A stretch of 64,000 bases of DNA from contig NZ_CP016809.1 of assembly GCF_002741055.1 (NCBI RefSeq), positions 5,062,501 to 5,126,500 of the forward strand, written 5' to 3'. Below are positions 17,200 to 25,256 of this stretch, in pieces. Position 1 is the stretch's first letter. Each line of letters starts with the position of its first letter. Made by a program: the position numbers and the translations under genes. The notes beneath the pieces are model-generated. The model was not told the DNA's origin, searched no databases, and worked only from the letters and a program-made list of their open reading frames with translations. This DNA comes from Paenibacillus ihbetae. Lineage in GTDB: Bacteria; Bacillota; Bacilli; Paenibacillales; Paenibacillaceae.

Positions 17200-17225
17200 A
17201 GGGGTAAAGACAGGAGGCAAGGGCA

Positions 17226-18038
17226 ATGGACGTTAGAGACTGGGGGACATTTTTGCTTCCGTACGAGCAGACCGTTGAAGAATTGAAAGTCAAATTCAAG
17301 ACGATGCGCGCAGAGCTTAAGAAACGGGAGGAATATGCGCCTATCGAATTCGTAACGGGCCGGGTCAAGCGGATATCGAGCATACTGGATAAGGCGAAAC
17401 GCCTTAATGTTCCCATGGATCAGCTGGAAACCGGCATCGAGGATATCGCGGGCATCCGGATCATGTGCCAATTCGTGGAGGACATCCGGCGGGTTGCCGA
17501 ATATATTCGCGCACGGAAGGACCTGACGGTATTATACGAGAAGGACTATATAACGAACTTTAAGGAAAGTGGCTACCGCAGCTTTCATATGATTATCGAG
17601 TATCCGGTGCAGACCGCGCTCGGGCAGAAAAAGGTGCTCGCCGAGATTCAAATCCGGACGCTTGCCATGAATTTCTGGGCTACGATCGAGCATTCGCTCA
17701 GCTACAAATATAGGGAAAGCCTGCCTGACGATATCCGGGAACGCTTGAAGAAGGCCGGCGAAGCGGCGAACACGCTGGATACCGAAATGTCCAGCATCCG
17801 CGAGGAGATACTGGAAGCGCAGCGTCGGTTCGAGGATGACTCCAACATTACGACCCAGGTGCTGCATGCGATTCACCAGCTGTACTTTTTCCATTTGGTC
17901 AACGAAGCGATCGCCTTTCAGGAGCGCTTTAACGCCATCTGGCAGGAGCATGATATGGAGGAAATGAAGCTGCTCCTGGACGAAGTAAAAGAGCTGCTGG
18001 TGCAGGCCAAGAAGAAAGTGAACGAGTACGATGTATGA
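17226..18038 (+). CDS. relQ: small alarmone synthetase, RelQ/YjbM (SasB) type
   Basis: Makes the alarmones ppGpp/pppGpp by pyrophosphate transfer from ATP to GDP or GTP, without a hydrolase domain. The synthetase core spans about residues 30-175, with VTGRVKRISSILDKAKR, DIAGIRIMCQFVEDI, ESGYRSFHMI and EIQIRTLAMNFWATIEHSLSYKY. These match B. subtilis YjbM closely. The protein is 270 residues against about 211 in B. subtilis; the extra C-terminal part (about 200-270) is helical and charged. It follows pyrD by 26 bases and overlaps the DUF309 gene by eight, suggesting one transcript. Confidence 0.9.
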   Translation: MDVRDWGTFLLPYEQTVEELKVKFKTMRAELKKREEYAPIEFVTGRVKRISSILDKAKRLNVPMDQLETGIEDIAGIRIMCQFVEDIRRVAEYIRARKDLTVLYEKDYITNFKESGYRSFHMIIEYPVQTALGQKKVLAEIQIRTLAMNFWATIEHSLSYKYRESLPDDIRERLKKAGEAANTLDTEMSSIREEILEAQRRFEDDSNITTQVLHAIHQLYFFHLVNEAIAFQERFNAIWQEHDMEEMKLLLDEVKELLVQAKKKVNEYDV

Positions 18039-18486
18039 ACGGCTGTACGTAGCGTTCCTCGTTTACTTTAATCGGGACCGGGACTATTTCGAATGCCATG
18101 AGGTGCTGGAGGAGCTTTGGCTCGATACGGATAAGGATCCGAGATACAAAGGGCTCCTTCAAGCGGCAGTGGCCCTGTTCCATTTCCGGAACGATAACAT
18201 CCGGGGCGGGTTGAAGATGTTTCGCAGCGCGGTAAACAGGCTTGAAGGCTATGCCGAAGATGAGCTCGGCATCCGGATGGGGAAGCTGGTGGACGAGATG
18301 CGGGAGTATGTCCGAGGGCTGTCGGGGTACGAGCAGCATCCTATTCCTTACCGGGATCTCACAATCGACATCGTGGATCCGGAGCTTCAGAAAGCCGTCG
18401 ATGAAGCATGGAGGCATATTCGTCCAAATGTGCCGCAGCGGCGCAAGCCGGAACGGCCGCGTACGAAGCAGGGATTGTCCTCCTGA
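18031..18486 (+). CDS. DUF309 family protein
   Basis: A 151-residue soluble, mainly helical protein. The DUF309 signature is seen near the start: NRDRDYFECHEVLEELWLD, with the conserved H-x-x-x-E-E-x-W pattern, followed by GLLQAAVALFHFRNDN. The histidine and glutamates could bind a metal, but the family function is unknown. The ATG lies inside the end of relQ (eight-base overlap), so translation is likely coupled and the two may be needed together. The last 25 residues are basic and look disordered. Confidence 0.8.
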   Translation: MYERLYVAFLVYFNRDRDYFECHEVLEELWLDTDKDPRYKGLLQAAVALFHFRNDNIRGGLKMFRSAVNRLEGYAEDELGIRMGKLVDEMREYVRGLSGYEQHPIPYRDLTIDIVDPELQKAVDEAWRHIRPNVPQRRKPERPRTKQGLSS

Positions 18487-18550
18487 TCCGGGATGGGAGA
18501 GGAATCGTCGGACCTATCGATCATGGATTTAGTGCAAGATGAAAAGATAA

Positions 18551-18600
18551 AAAAGAGCTGCCCGTCAGTAGGATAATCTACTTGGGCAGCTCTTGTTGTA
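18551..18600. terminator. duplicated terminator, copy 1
   Basis: AAGAGCTGCCC (18553-18563) pairs with GGGCAGCTCTT (18584-18594), with an inner GTAG/CTAC stem. Read on the minus strand the stem is followed by six T residues; on the plus strand the T tract is broken. A near-copy lies at 18775. Confidence 0.75.
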
Positions 18601-18774
18601 GTGATATATGAATGGAATTGCACGCAGCAGCGTAGAGGACGAAACGAATCCGGACAAGCGAGAGCGGTCGCCTTTGTCCCTGAATTTCTTCCTTTGTTCA
18701 GAGGATTTTAGGGAATTTAGGGGCAACAGCGATGGGAGGAACGATTCGTGCTCGAAGCGCCTTTCCAGGCAGAT

Positions 18775-18825
18775 AAAAGAGCTGCCCGTCAGTAGAATAA
18801 TCTACGTGGGGCAGCTCTTGTTTTA
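18775..18825. terminator. duplicated terminator, copy 2
   Basis: Nearly the same hairpin as at 18551, including the inner GTCAGTAG...ATAATCTAC, with a few substitutions. T residues follow the stem on both strands. It directly follows the end of the minus-strand PCYCGC gene. Confidence 0.75.
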
Positions 18826-18838
18826 CCGATATATCGAA

Positions 18839-19297
18839 TCAGGACTCGGTGCCTTTATATTTATTGTCGATAAATTGCTTGATTTCATCGACGGATTTGC
18901 CTTCGTCATGAAGCCGCTTGGCATCCTGAAGCTCGGTAAGGCATATGCCGCACTGGGCGCCATGGTCCGTCCATTTCACTTCGCCGTCCTTGCTCTCGGC
19001 GATAAAGCAGCGGTGAAGGGAATCGTGATAACCGGTTTCCTCGTCCATGCAGCCGCAGTAGCATTTGATCTCTTTGAGGATGTCTTCCAATTCGCCGACC
19101 GTCGCATAGGTCGCTTGCGTATTGTCGGTGTAGCTTGACAGGAACTTCGGCATCTCGCTTAGGCTTGCCGTTGTTTCATACCGTTCGGAGGCAGCTCCAT
19201 GGTGATGCCCTGCGGTTGCAGATTCCTTGCCGCCGCAAGCGGCAAGAAGCATGCCTGACAGAATGAAGGTAAAAAGAATGGCCCGGGCGCGCTTCAT
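18839..19297 (-). CDS. PCYCGC-motif lipoprotein
   Basis: Predicted lipoprotein of 152 residues: a signal peptide ends in the lipobox LLAAC (Cys about residue 21), followed by a His-rich GHHHG patch. The mature domain carries CYCGC (about residues 81-85), the hallmark of the PCYCGC family, and further Cys at about 97 (HRCF), 115 (GAQCG) and 118 (GICL). The Cys and His residues suggest metal or heme binding, but the family role is unknown. Its ATG overlaps the stop of the membrane thioredoxin gene by four bases, so the two are co-translated and a redox relationship is likely. Confidence 0.8.
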   Translation of the reverse strand: MKRARAILFTFILSGMLLAACGGKESATAGHHHGAASERYETTASLSEMPKFLSSYTDNTQATYATVGELEDILKEIKCYCGCMDEETGYHDSLHRCFIAESKDGEVKWTDHGAQCGICLTELQDAKRLHDEGKSVDEIKQFIDNKYKGTES

Positions 19298-19821
19298 TTC
19301 GTCACGCTCCCTTTATATTTGTCGAGGAATTGCTTGAAATCGTCCAAGCTGTACCCTTCAGCTGCGCCTTCCTGCTTCAAACCGCCGACCATGCGTTCCT
19401 TCTCCACACCGTTCTCAAAGTAGACAAGCGTAGGGGTGAACTCGATGTTGTATTCTCTCCAGCCTTCCTGGTATTCGCGCAGGTTGTACTGGTGCAGCAT
19501 AACGCCCGCATCGCTGGCCAGCGGCATCAGTTCAGGGGTTGTCGCCCGGCAATGCGGACAGTCGGATGCGAAGAAGTACACGAAGAAGTTCTCCTTGTTA
19601 TTGACCTTGTCCTTCAATTGATCAGGAAGTATGATATTCTGATAGTTCGGATCATTCAGCAGTTCCTGCGTAGCCGGATTCAGGCTGGATATTTTCTTGC
19701 CGCCGTACAGATCGCTCTTCCCGCCCGAGAGGTTCAGGATGACGAGCGCCGCAACAAGGACAACGAATACGCCTCCGAAAGCGTACAGTGATGTGTAGTT
19801 ATTCTTTTTTTTCCGATTCAT
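19294..19821 (-). CDS. membrane-anchored thioredoxin-fold protein
   Basis: A 175-residue protein with one N-terminal membrane helix (about residues 13-31) and an external thioredoxin domain. The active site is FFASDCPHCRATTPEL (CPHC about residues 88-91), and the cis-proline loop is FTPTLVYFENG. A CPHC centre, as in DsbA-type oxidases, tends to be more oxidising than CGPC. It forms a two-gene operon with the Cys-rich PCYCGC lipoprotein, whose disulfides it may form or reduce. The ATG is preceded by AAGGGG. Confidence 0.82.
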   Translation of the reverse strand: MNRKKKNNYTSLYAFGGVFVVLVAALVILNLSGGKSDLYGGKKISSLNPATQELLNDPNYQNIILPDQLKDKVNNKENFFVYFFASDCPHCRATTPELMPLASDAGVMLHQYNLREYQEGWREYNIEFTPTLVYFENGVEKERMVGGLKQEGAAEGYSLDDFKQFLDKYKGSVTK

Positions 19822-19864
19822 GAATACACCCCTTAAGGATTAATAATAAGCGCATAACTGAGAG

Positions 19865-20103
19865 TTCGAAAAGTCGGTCTTTCAGCACCGAAGCACATAC
19901 TTCCGAAGTGCGTTTCTTCAAAACGCTTTAGGTTGGATGAAGCTAGGGGCTGAGGAGCGGAGCGTACGTTTTGGGTACGTGAGCACCTGAAATGTTTCCG
20001 TAGGAAACATACTTCGAAAGCACAAGCATAGGCCCGGCTGAATTCAAGATTCGATCCGAGTTACTTCTTGACTCCCTTCGTGATCAAAAGACGACTTTTT
20101 GAA
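19865..20103. repeat. 239-bp intergenic element with near-perfect inverted ends
   Basis: The left end TTCGAAAAGTCGGTCTTT (19865-19882) is mirrored by the right end AAAAGACGACTTTTTGAA (20086-20103), with one mismatch and a one-base gap. The interior holds short palindromes such as GTTTCC-GTA-GGAAAC (near 19994), a CGTACG/GGTACG pair and two scattered copies of CATACTTC. There is no reading frame with a binding site. It may be a MITE-like repeat or a structured RNA/REP-type element. It fills most of the 420 bases between two divergent genes. Confidence 0.6.
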
Positions 20104-20242
20104 TAACCTCTATAAGGACTTGTCCTTTTTAATGTAGTTTATTATACAATATTAACGGTAGGAGCGGAACATGCGAAACGCCGCTACATATTGACGAAAT
20201 AAGCAAGCAACAGATCCGATACAGAACAGGTAGGTACTAAAC

Positions 20243-21847
20243 ATGGCATTACGACTGCCCTCGCCGTTCCAGGCGAAGATGAAAACACTGCTGGGATCAA
20301 ACTATGACAATTTTATGAAATCCTATGAACAGCCGCCGTTTGCCGGGATCCGGGTCAACACGCTGAAGATCACGGATGAAGATTTCCGCCGCATCTCGCC
20401 TTATAAGCTGGATCCTATCCCTTGGTGCAAAACCGGCTATTATATTGAAGAAGGGGAGCGTCCGGGACGGCATCCGTACTACCATGCGGGGCTGTATTAT
20501 ATTCAGGAGCCGAGCGCCATGGCTCCGGTCGAGCTCCTCGGAGTGGAGCCGGGCGACATCGTGCTGGATCTGTGCGCCGCTCCGGGCGGGAAATCGACGC
20601 AGATAGCCGCCAAGCTGCAGGGCAAGGGAATGCTGGTCAGCAACGACCTGCATCCGGACCGCACCAAAGCGCTGGCCAAAAACCTGGAAATGTACGGGGT
20701 GCGCAATGCCATTGTGCTTAATGACAGCCCGGAGCGGATTGCCGAGGCCTTTCCCGAGGCCTTTACGAAAATACTGATTGATGCGCCCTGCTCAGGTGAA
20801 GGCATGTTCCGCAAGGACGAGTCGATGCTGAAATATTGGGAGGAGTCTTCCCCGCAAACGTTTGCCGGAATGCAGCGCGACATCTTGAAGTCAGCCGTGA
20901 AGATGCTGCGTCCGGGAGGAACGCTTGTGTATTCTACATGCACTTTCTCGCCGGAGGAGAATGAAGGAATGATTGCAGAGCTTCTGGCGGAGCATCCGGA
21001 ATTCCGGGTCATGCCGATTGACCATTCGGGCCCGTTTTCGCCGGGAGAATCCGACTGGTTGGAACGGAATATGGGGCATATCTCCACTGAATTGCGTGAA
21101 CAGGTCGCCGGAACTGGCAGGCTGTGGCCGCATAAAGTTCAGGGGGAGGGGCATTTTGTTGCCGTTCTCAGCCGGGACGGCGAGCTTGCACGGATGGAGG
21201 ACGCCGGGGAACATGCGCCTCCTGTTCATGCGGACACTGCCGCCGGCGGCCACCTGGCAGTCTCGTCCGGCAAGGAGAAGCGAAGCGAACGCAAGGGACG
21301 GTCGTCCCTCCGGGATCCGCGCAAAGGCAATCCGCGCGGAGGCGGAAGAGGCGGACAGGCGGATTCCCCTCGGCTGGACGGCGCTGGGCGTCCGGCCGGT
21401 TCCATCTCGCTGGAACCTTTTACAACGTTTCTGAGGGAGCATCTGGCAGGAACGCTTTATGGTTATCCGATTACCTACGGGAATCACGTGTATTTGTCCC
21501 CGTTACCGAATGAACGCCTCGAGGGGCTCAAGGTGATCCGCCCCGGGTGGTATATGGGTCAGATCAAGAACGAGCGTTTTGTTCCCGGCCATCCGCTGGC
21601 AACCGCTCTTCGCGCCGAGGAATTCGTGCGGACGATCAGCCTGCATTCGGAGGACGGAGAAGCGATCCGTTATCTGAAGGGCGAGACGCTGTCCATACCG
21701 GAGGAGCGGCTGCATCTTTTCGGGGCTGCAGAAGGAAAGGGATATGTGTTAGTCTGTATTGACGGCTACTCGGCAGGCTGGGGCAAATGGCAGGGCGGCA
21801 TGCTTAAGAACGAATATCCGGCAGGTTGGAGGTGGACATCCGTATGA
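20243..21847 (+). CDS. RsmF-type rRNA (cytosine-C5) methyltransferase, copy 1
   Basis: SAM-dependent methyltransferase of the NOL1/NOP2/Sun family, 534 residues. The N-terminal RNA-binding part includes GIRVNTLKI. The SAM fold (about 95-310) carries LDLCAAPGGKSTQIAAKL, the motif IV DAPCSGEGMFRKD with one catalytic Cys, and the motif VI YSTCTF with the second Cys. A low-complexity basic insert rich in Gly, Arg and Lys (about 325-390) separates it from an RsmF-type C-terminal PUA-like domain (ending WGKWQGGMLKNEYPAGWRW). A second paralogue lies 1.8 kb away on the other strand. The start has AACAGGTAGG upstream. Confidence 0.88.
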   Translation: MALRLPSPFQAKMKTLLGSNYDNFMKSYEQPPFAGIRVNTLKITDEDFRRISPYKLDPIPWCKTGYYIEEGERPGRHPYYHAGLYYIQEPSAMAPVELLGVEPGDIVLDLCAAPGGKSTQIAAKLQGKGMLVSNDLHPDRTKALAKNLEMYGVRNAIVLNDSPERIAEAFPEAFTKILIDAPCSGEGMFRKDESMLKYWEESSPQTFAGMQRDILKSAVKMLRPGGTLVYSTCTFSPEENEGMIAELLAEHPEFRVMPIDHSGPFSPGESDWLERNMGHISTELREQVAGTGRLWPHKVQGEGHFVAVLSRDGELARMEDAGEHAPPVHADTAAGGHLAVSSGKEKRSERKGRSSLRDPRKGNPRGGGRGGQADSPRLDGAGRPAGSISLEPFTTFLREHLAGTLYGYPITYGNHVYLSPLPNERLEGLKVIRPGWYMGQIKNERFVPGHPLATALRAEEFVRTISLHSEDGEAIRYLKGETLSIPEERLHLFGAAEGKGYVLVCIDGYSAGWGKWQGGMLKNEYPAGWRWTSV

Positions 21848-22602
21848 GTGCAAAGGGAAGAACGACACAGCGGTTGGATAAGGTGTTGTCCAACATGGGG
21901 TTCGGCTCCAGGGCAGAGCTGAAGAAGAAGGCGAAGAGCGGCAGCATTGTCGTGAATGGAGCGGTCGTGAAGGACCCAGGGAAGCATGTGGATCCATATA
22001 CGGATTCGATTGAAATCGATGGAGAAGCCATCGCCTATCGGGAATATGTGTATTTAATGCTGCATAAGCCTCCAGGCGTGATCTCGGCGACGGAGGATGT
22101 GCGGGAGCGGACGGTGCTGGATCTTCTGGATGAAAAATATCTTGTGTTCGAGCCGTTTCCGGTTGGAAGACTGGATAAAGATACGGAAGGCCTGCTGCTG
22201 CTGACCAATGACGGCAAGCTCGCACATGAGCTGCTGTCGCCCCGAAAGCATGTGCCCAAGACTTATCAGGCGATCGTCGAGGGGCGGGTGGATGAGGAGG
22301 ATATCCGGCAGTTTGCCAGGGGCGTGACCCTGGATGACGGGTATGTGACCTTGCCGTCGGAGCTTGTTATTGACGACCGGGAAGAGCAGGGCGATGGAAG
22401 CATTCGCTCCCGCATAACGCTGACCATCCATGAAGGCAAGTTCCACCAGGTCAAGCGGATGTTCGAGGCGGTCGGTAAAAAGGTGATTTACCTCAAGCGG
22501 ATCAGCATGGGAACCCTCCGGCTGGACGAATCGCTTGAGATCGGATCCTACCGGGAGCTAACAGAGGTGGAGCTGGCCGGCATCGGCCGGGCGATGAACT
22601 AA
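21844..22602 (+). CDS. RsuA/RluB-family rRNA pseudouridine synthase
   Basis: Isomerises uridine to pseudouridine in ribosomal RNA. The 252 residues start with an S4 RNA-binding domain (RLDKVLSNMGFGSRAELKKKAKSGSIVVNG, about 9-40), then the catalytic domain with GRLDKDTEGLLLLTNDG (catalytic Asp about residue 105) and KFHQVKRMFEAVGKKVIYLKR near the end. The size and GRLDKDTEG motif fit the RsuA branch (16S U516) slightly better than RluB. The ATG overlaps the stop of the methyltransferase gene and follows GGAGGTGG, so two rRNA-modifying enzymes are translationally coupled. Confidence 0.88.
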   Translation: MSAKGRTTQRLDKVLSNMGFGSRAELKKKAKSGSIVVNGAVVKDPGKHVDPYTDSIEIDGEAIAYREYVYLMLHKPPGVISATEDVRERTVLDLLDEKYLVFEPFPVGRLDKDTEGLLLLTNDGKLAHELLSPRKHVPKTYQAIVEGRVDEEDIRQFARGVTLDDGYVTLPSELVIDDREEQGDGSIRSRITLTIHEGKFHQVKRMFEAVGKKVIYLKRISMGTLRLDESLEIGSYRELTEVELAGIGRAMN

Positions 22603-22663
22603 ATATTAAATGGACGAGCTAAAGATATAGATAACGACAAAAGTGGATAAGGATGGGTGGAGA

Positions 22664-23464
22664 ATGGCATACAAATTAGTAGCGCTTGACGTAGACGGGA
22701 CGCTTCTGAATGATGAGCATGAAATAACCGAAGTTACCAGGAACACCGTGATGGAAGCTGCAAGGCAGGGCATTGAGATCGTGCTGTGCACAGGCCGCGG
22801 ACCGCTCAACTCGATTCCGTTCATGGAGAGCATGGGGCTTGGCGGTTATGTGATCAGTCATAACGGGGCGGCTACGGTGGAGGTCGAAACGAAGCGAATC
22901 GTTCACCAGTTCGGCATGGAGCAAGCGGAGCTCGATCCGTTTATGGCCTACTGCCGGGAGCGGGGGGTTCATTTCGACATCAATACGGCCTTCGAGATGT
23001 ATGTGGACAATGTAGAGGAGCTGGCAGGTCCTGTCCGGCATATGTATGAAAATTACTTGATGATGCCGAGCAATCTTCCCGCCTGGGAGGAGCTGCCTGA
23101 CCCGGTTGTCAAATTTACCGCCTTCGGCGAGCCCGGGGATATGGATGCCGTGCTCAAGGACTGGAGCACATGGACGATGACCCTTAACATGCTGCGCAGC
23201 GGTGAATACTTCATCGATCTGATGCATGCGGAAGCTTCCAAGGGCAATGCGCTGAAGCAGCTTGCCGCCAAAAGGGGGTACCGGCAGGACGAGGTGCTTG
23301 CCATCGGCAACTATTATAACGATATTACGATGCTTACGTTTGCCGGCATGGGCATTGCGATGGACAATTCGCCGGTCGAGGTCAAGGCGGCTGCGAATGC
23401 GGTGACCGCCTCCAACAATGAAGACGGCGTTCACGAGGCTTTGGTCAAATACTGCTTGTCCTAG
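22664..23464 (+). CDS. Cof-type HAD-IIB phosphatase
   Basis: Haloacid dehalogenase-type hydrolase of 266 residues acting on small phosphorylated metabolites. Motif I is LDVDGTLLND (nucleophile Asp about residue 8), motif II is LCTGRG, motif III Lys lies in SKGNALKQLA, and motif IV is GNYYNDITML. The first Asp of the usual GDxxND is Asn, as in a number of Cof proteins. The large cap domain (about 85-185) marks it as type IIB. Its substrate cannot be read from sequence. The ATG at 22664 follows GGGTGGAG and sits 61 bases after the pseudouridine synthase. Confidence 0.85.
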   Translation: MAYKLVALDVDGTLLNDEHEITEVTRNTVMEAARQGIEIVLCTGRGPLNSIPFMESMGLGGYVISHNGAATVEVETKRIVHQFGMEQAELDPFMAYCRERGVHFDINTAFEMYVDNVEELAGPVRHMYENYLMMPSNLPAWEELPDPVVKFTAFGEPGDMDAVLKDWSTWTMTLNMLRSGEYFIDLMHAEASKGNALKQLAAKRGYRQDEVLAIGNYYNDITMLTFAGMGIAMDNSPVEVKAAANAVTASNNEDGVHEALVKYCLS

Positions 23465-23489
23465 TGCTTTTATGCTCCGCGCATAAAAC

Positions 23490-23531
23490 AAGGCGCTGCT
23501 GCAACCACGGATGTGGCTGCAGCAGCGCCTT
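23490..23531. terminator. terminator between HAD gene and second methyltransferase
   Basis: AAGGCGCTGCTGCA pairs with TGCAGCAGCGCCTT around a short loop. It lies between two convergent genes. Confidence 0.8.
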
Positions 23532-23605
23532 ATTTGCTTGAATGACAGGCCACATGAAGCTATCGCAATGTCGTCAAGCATAAAGGAACGTGAAATGTTT
23601 CCGCA

Positions 23606-24991
23606 TTACTTGAACTGGCGCAAGCCTTTAGGCAGGTGATTCTTGAGCTGTCCGCCGCTGGACTTGCCCCATCCGAGGGGCAGACCGTCGGTCGTCACAA
23701 GTGCCCATCCTTTATACTCGGATGGAACCGACAGCGTTTCGCCCCTGAGGTAGGCCGAGACCTCGGCCGAATCCGGGGACAGATCGACGGTACGGGCCGC
23801 TTGCTCCGGCTTGCTGGCCATCGCTAGCGCGTGGGCGGGCTCGATCCGGTTCTTCTTGAGGTGGGCGAGATGAAGACCGGCACGGAGAATTTTCAGCCCG
23901 CGCAGCTGATGCTCGCTCCAGCTCCAGCCTTCGCCGGCCGGCAGCCAGTAAAGCTCGTCCCCGAACAAAAGAGGAGCGCCCGGAGGCAGCACATGGCCCG
24001 GTAAATCTTGCTCGGCCCAGGCTTTGAACGCTTCAAGGGCCGACCGCTCCGCCGACGGCTTGTCTCCCCGTTTTGGCTTGCCGCCTCGCTTGGACTCCGC
24101 CTCAGCATGAACCCGCTCGGCCGCAGAAGCTCCCTCCGCGCTCTTGACGAGAACGGCCACGAAGTGGCCTTCTCCCCGTTCCCGGTGGGGCCACAGGCGC
24201 TTCATCCCCCGAAGCTCAAGCTCGGGATACCGGTCAAGGATGCGCTGGACCAGCTTCTCGTTCTCGTCTTCATTAAAGGTGCAGGTGGAGTACGCTAACG
24301 TGCCTCCAGGCTTCAGCATGGCGCAAGCGTCCTGCACAATGTCCCATTGCCTGGAAACGCACAGCTCCACGTGGGAAGGCGACCACTCATCGATCGCGCC
24401 GGGATCCTTGCGGAACATCCCTTCGCCCGAGCAGGGAGCATCCAGCATAATCCGGTCGAAGCATCCGGGGAAGCGGCGGGACAGCTCGTCCGGTGCGGCG
24501 CTGGTCACAACGGCATTGGAAATCCCCATCCGTTCCACGTTCTCGGAGAGGATTCGGGCACGCTCCGGGTGTATCTCATTGGCGATGAGCAGTCCGCGTC
24601 CCGCCATTTTGGAAGCAATGTGGCTGGTTTTTCCTCCCGGTGCCGCGGCAAGGTCAAGGATCGTCTCTCCCGGCTGCGGGTCAAGCATTTCTACCGCTGA
24701 CATCGCCGAGGGTTCCTGAATATAATATAGTCCGGCAGTATGGTACGGATGTTTGCCGGGACGTACCGTTTCATCATAATAATAGCCTGTACCGCACCAG
24801 GGAACCGGCGACAGCCGGAAATCCCGCAGGATGTTCCGTACAGGTTCTGCAGCCCGTTCTGCCTTCAACAGATTAAGACGAAGGCCTTGCGCGCGGGGCA
24901 TGTCATAGCTGGCAAAAAAATCGTCCGACTCCTCTCGAAGCAGCTCCTGCATACGGGAGACGAAGTCGGCGGGCAGTTGTTCCTTTCCCAT
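23606..24991 (-). CDS. RsmF-type rRNA (cytosine-C5) methyltransferase, copy 2
   Basis: Second NOL1/NOP2/Sun methyltransferase, 461 residues, paralogous to the protein encoded at 20243. It shares RPGKHPYHTAGLYYIQEPSAMS, LDLAAAPGGKTSHIASKM, LDAPCSGEGMFRKDPG and YSTCTFNEDENEK, so both catalytic Cys are present. Its insert between methyltransferase and C-terminal domains is shorter (SKRGGKPKRGDKPSAER, about residues 295-315) but also basic, and the end PLGWGKSSGGQLKNHLPKGLRQF parallels the other copy. The two presumably modify different rRNA positions. No strong binding site precedes the chosen ATG. Confidence 0.88.
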   Translation of the reverse strand: MGKEQLPADFVSRMQELLREESDDFFASYDMPRAQGLRLNLLKAERAAEPVRNILRDFRLSPVPWCGTGYYYDETVRPGKHPYHTAGLYYIQEPSAMSAVEMLDPQPGETILDLAAAPGGKTSHIASKMAGRGLLIANEIHPERARILSENVERMGISNAVVTSAAPDELSRRFPGCFDRIMLDAPCSGEGMFRKDPGAIDEWSPSHVELCVSRQWDIVQDACAMLKPGGTLAYSTCTFNEDENEKLVQRILDRYPELELRGMKRLWPHRERGEGHFVAVLVKSAEGASAAERVHAEAESKRGGKPKRGDKPSAERSALEAFKAWAEQDLPGHVLPPGAPLLFGDELYWLPAGEGWSWSEHQLRGLKILRAGLHLAHLKKNRIEPAHALAMASKPEQAARTVDLSPDSAEVSAYLRGETLSVPSEYKGWALVTTDGLPLGWGKSSGGQLKNHLPKGLRQFK

Positions 24992-25217
24992 CCGGTCAGC
25001 AGCTCCTTTTCGTGCAAATATCCGTTGTTCTCTCTCGTAACCGCAAGCAGCTCACGCAGAAGCAACTATAGGGGTAACGGCGCTTAGGACGACGTCCGCG
25101 CCGGGACGATGCATTATGCGAACTCGTGGCAAACGATCCGGGCTCTTGAGGAACGGTCAATAGTTTATCATGCGGCGATGGTGCTCGTAAAGAATGCATT
25201 ACGACCCGATCTGCCGC

Positions 25218-25251
25218 AAAAAAAAGACCGCCCTGATTAAGGGACGGCCTT
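25218..25251 (-). terminator. terminator of the diguanylate cyclase gene
   Basis: On the minus strand AAGGCCGTCCC pairs with GGGCGGTCTT, followed by eight T residues. Confidence 0.8.
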
Positions 25252-25256
25252 GGCCT

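Noticed and set aside
18608..19138. 176-codon plus-strand frame over the PCYCGC gene
   Set aside because: It is antisense to a lipoprotein with a clear lipobox and Cys motif and contains a copy of the duplicated terminator.
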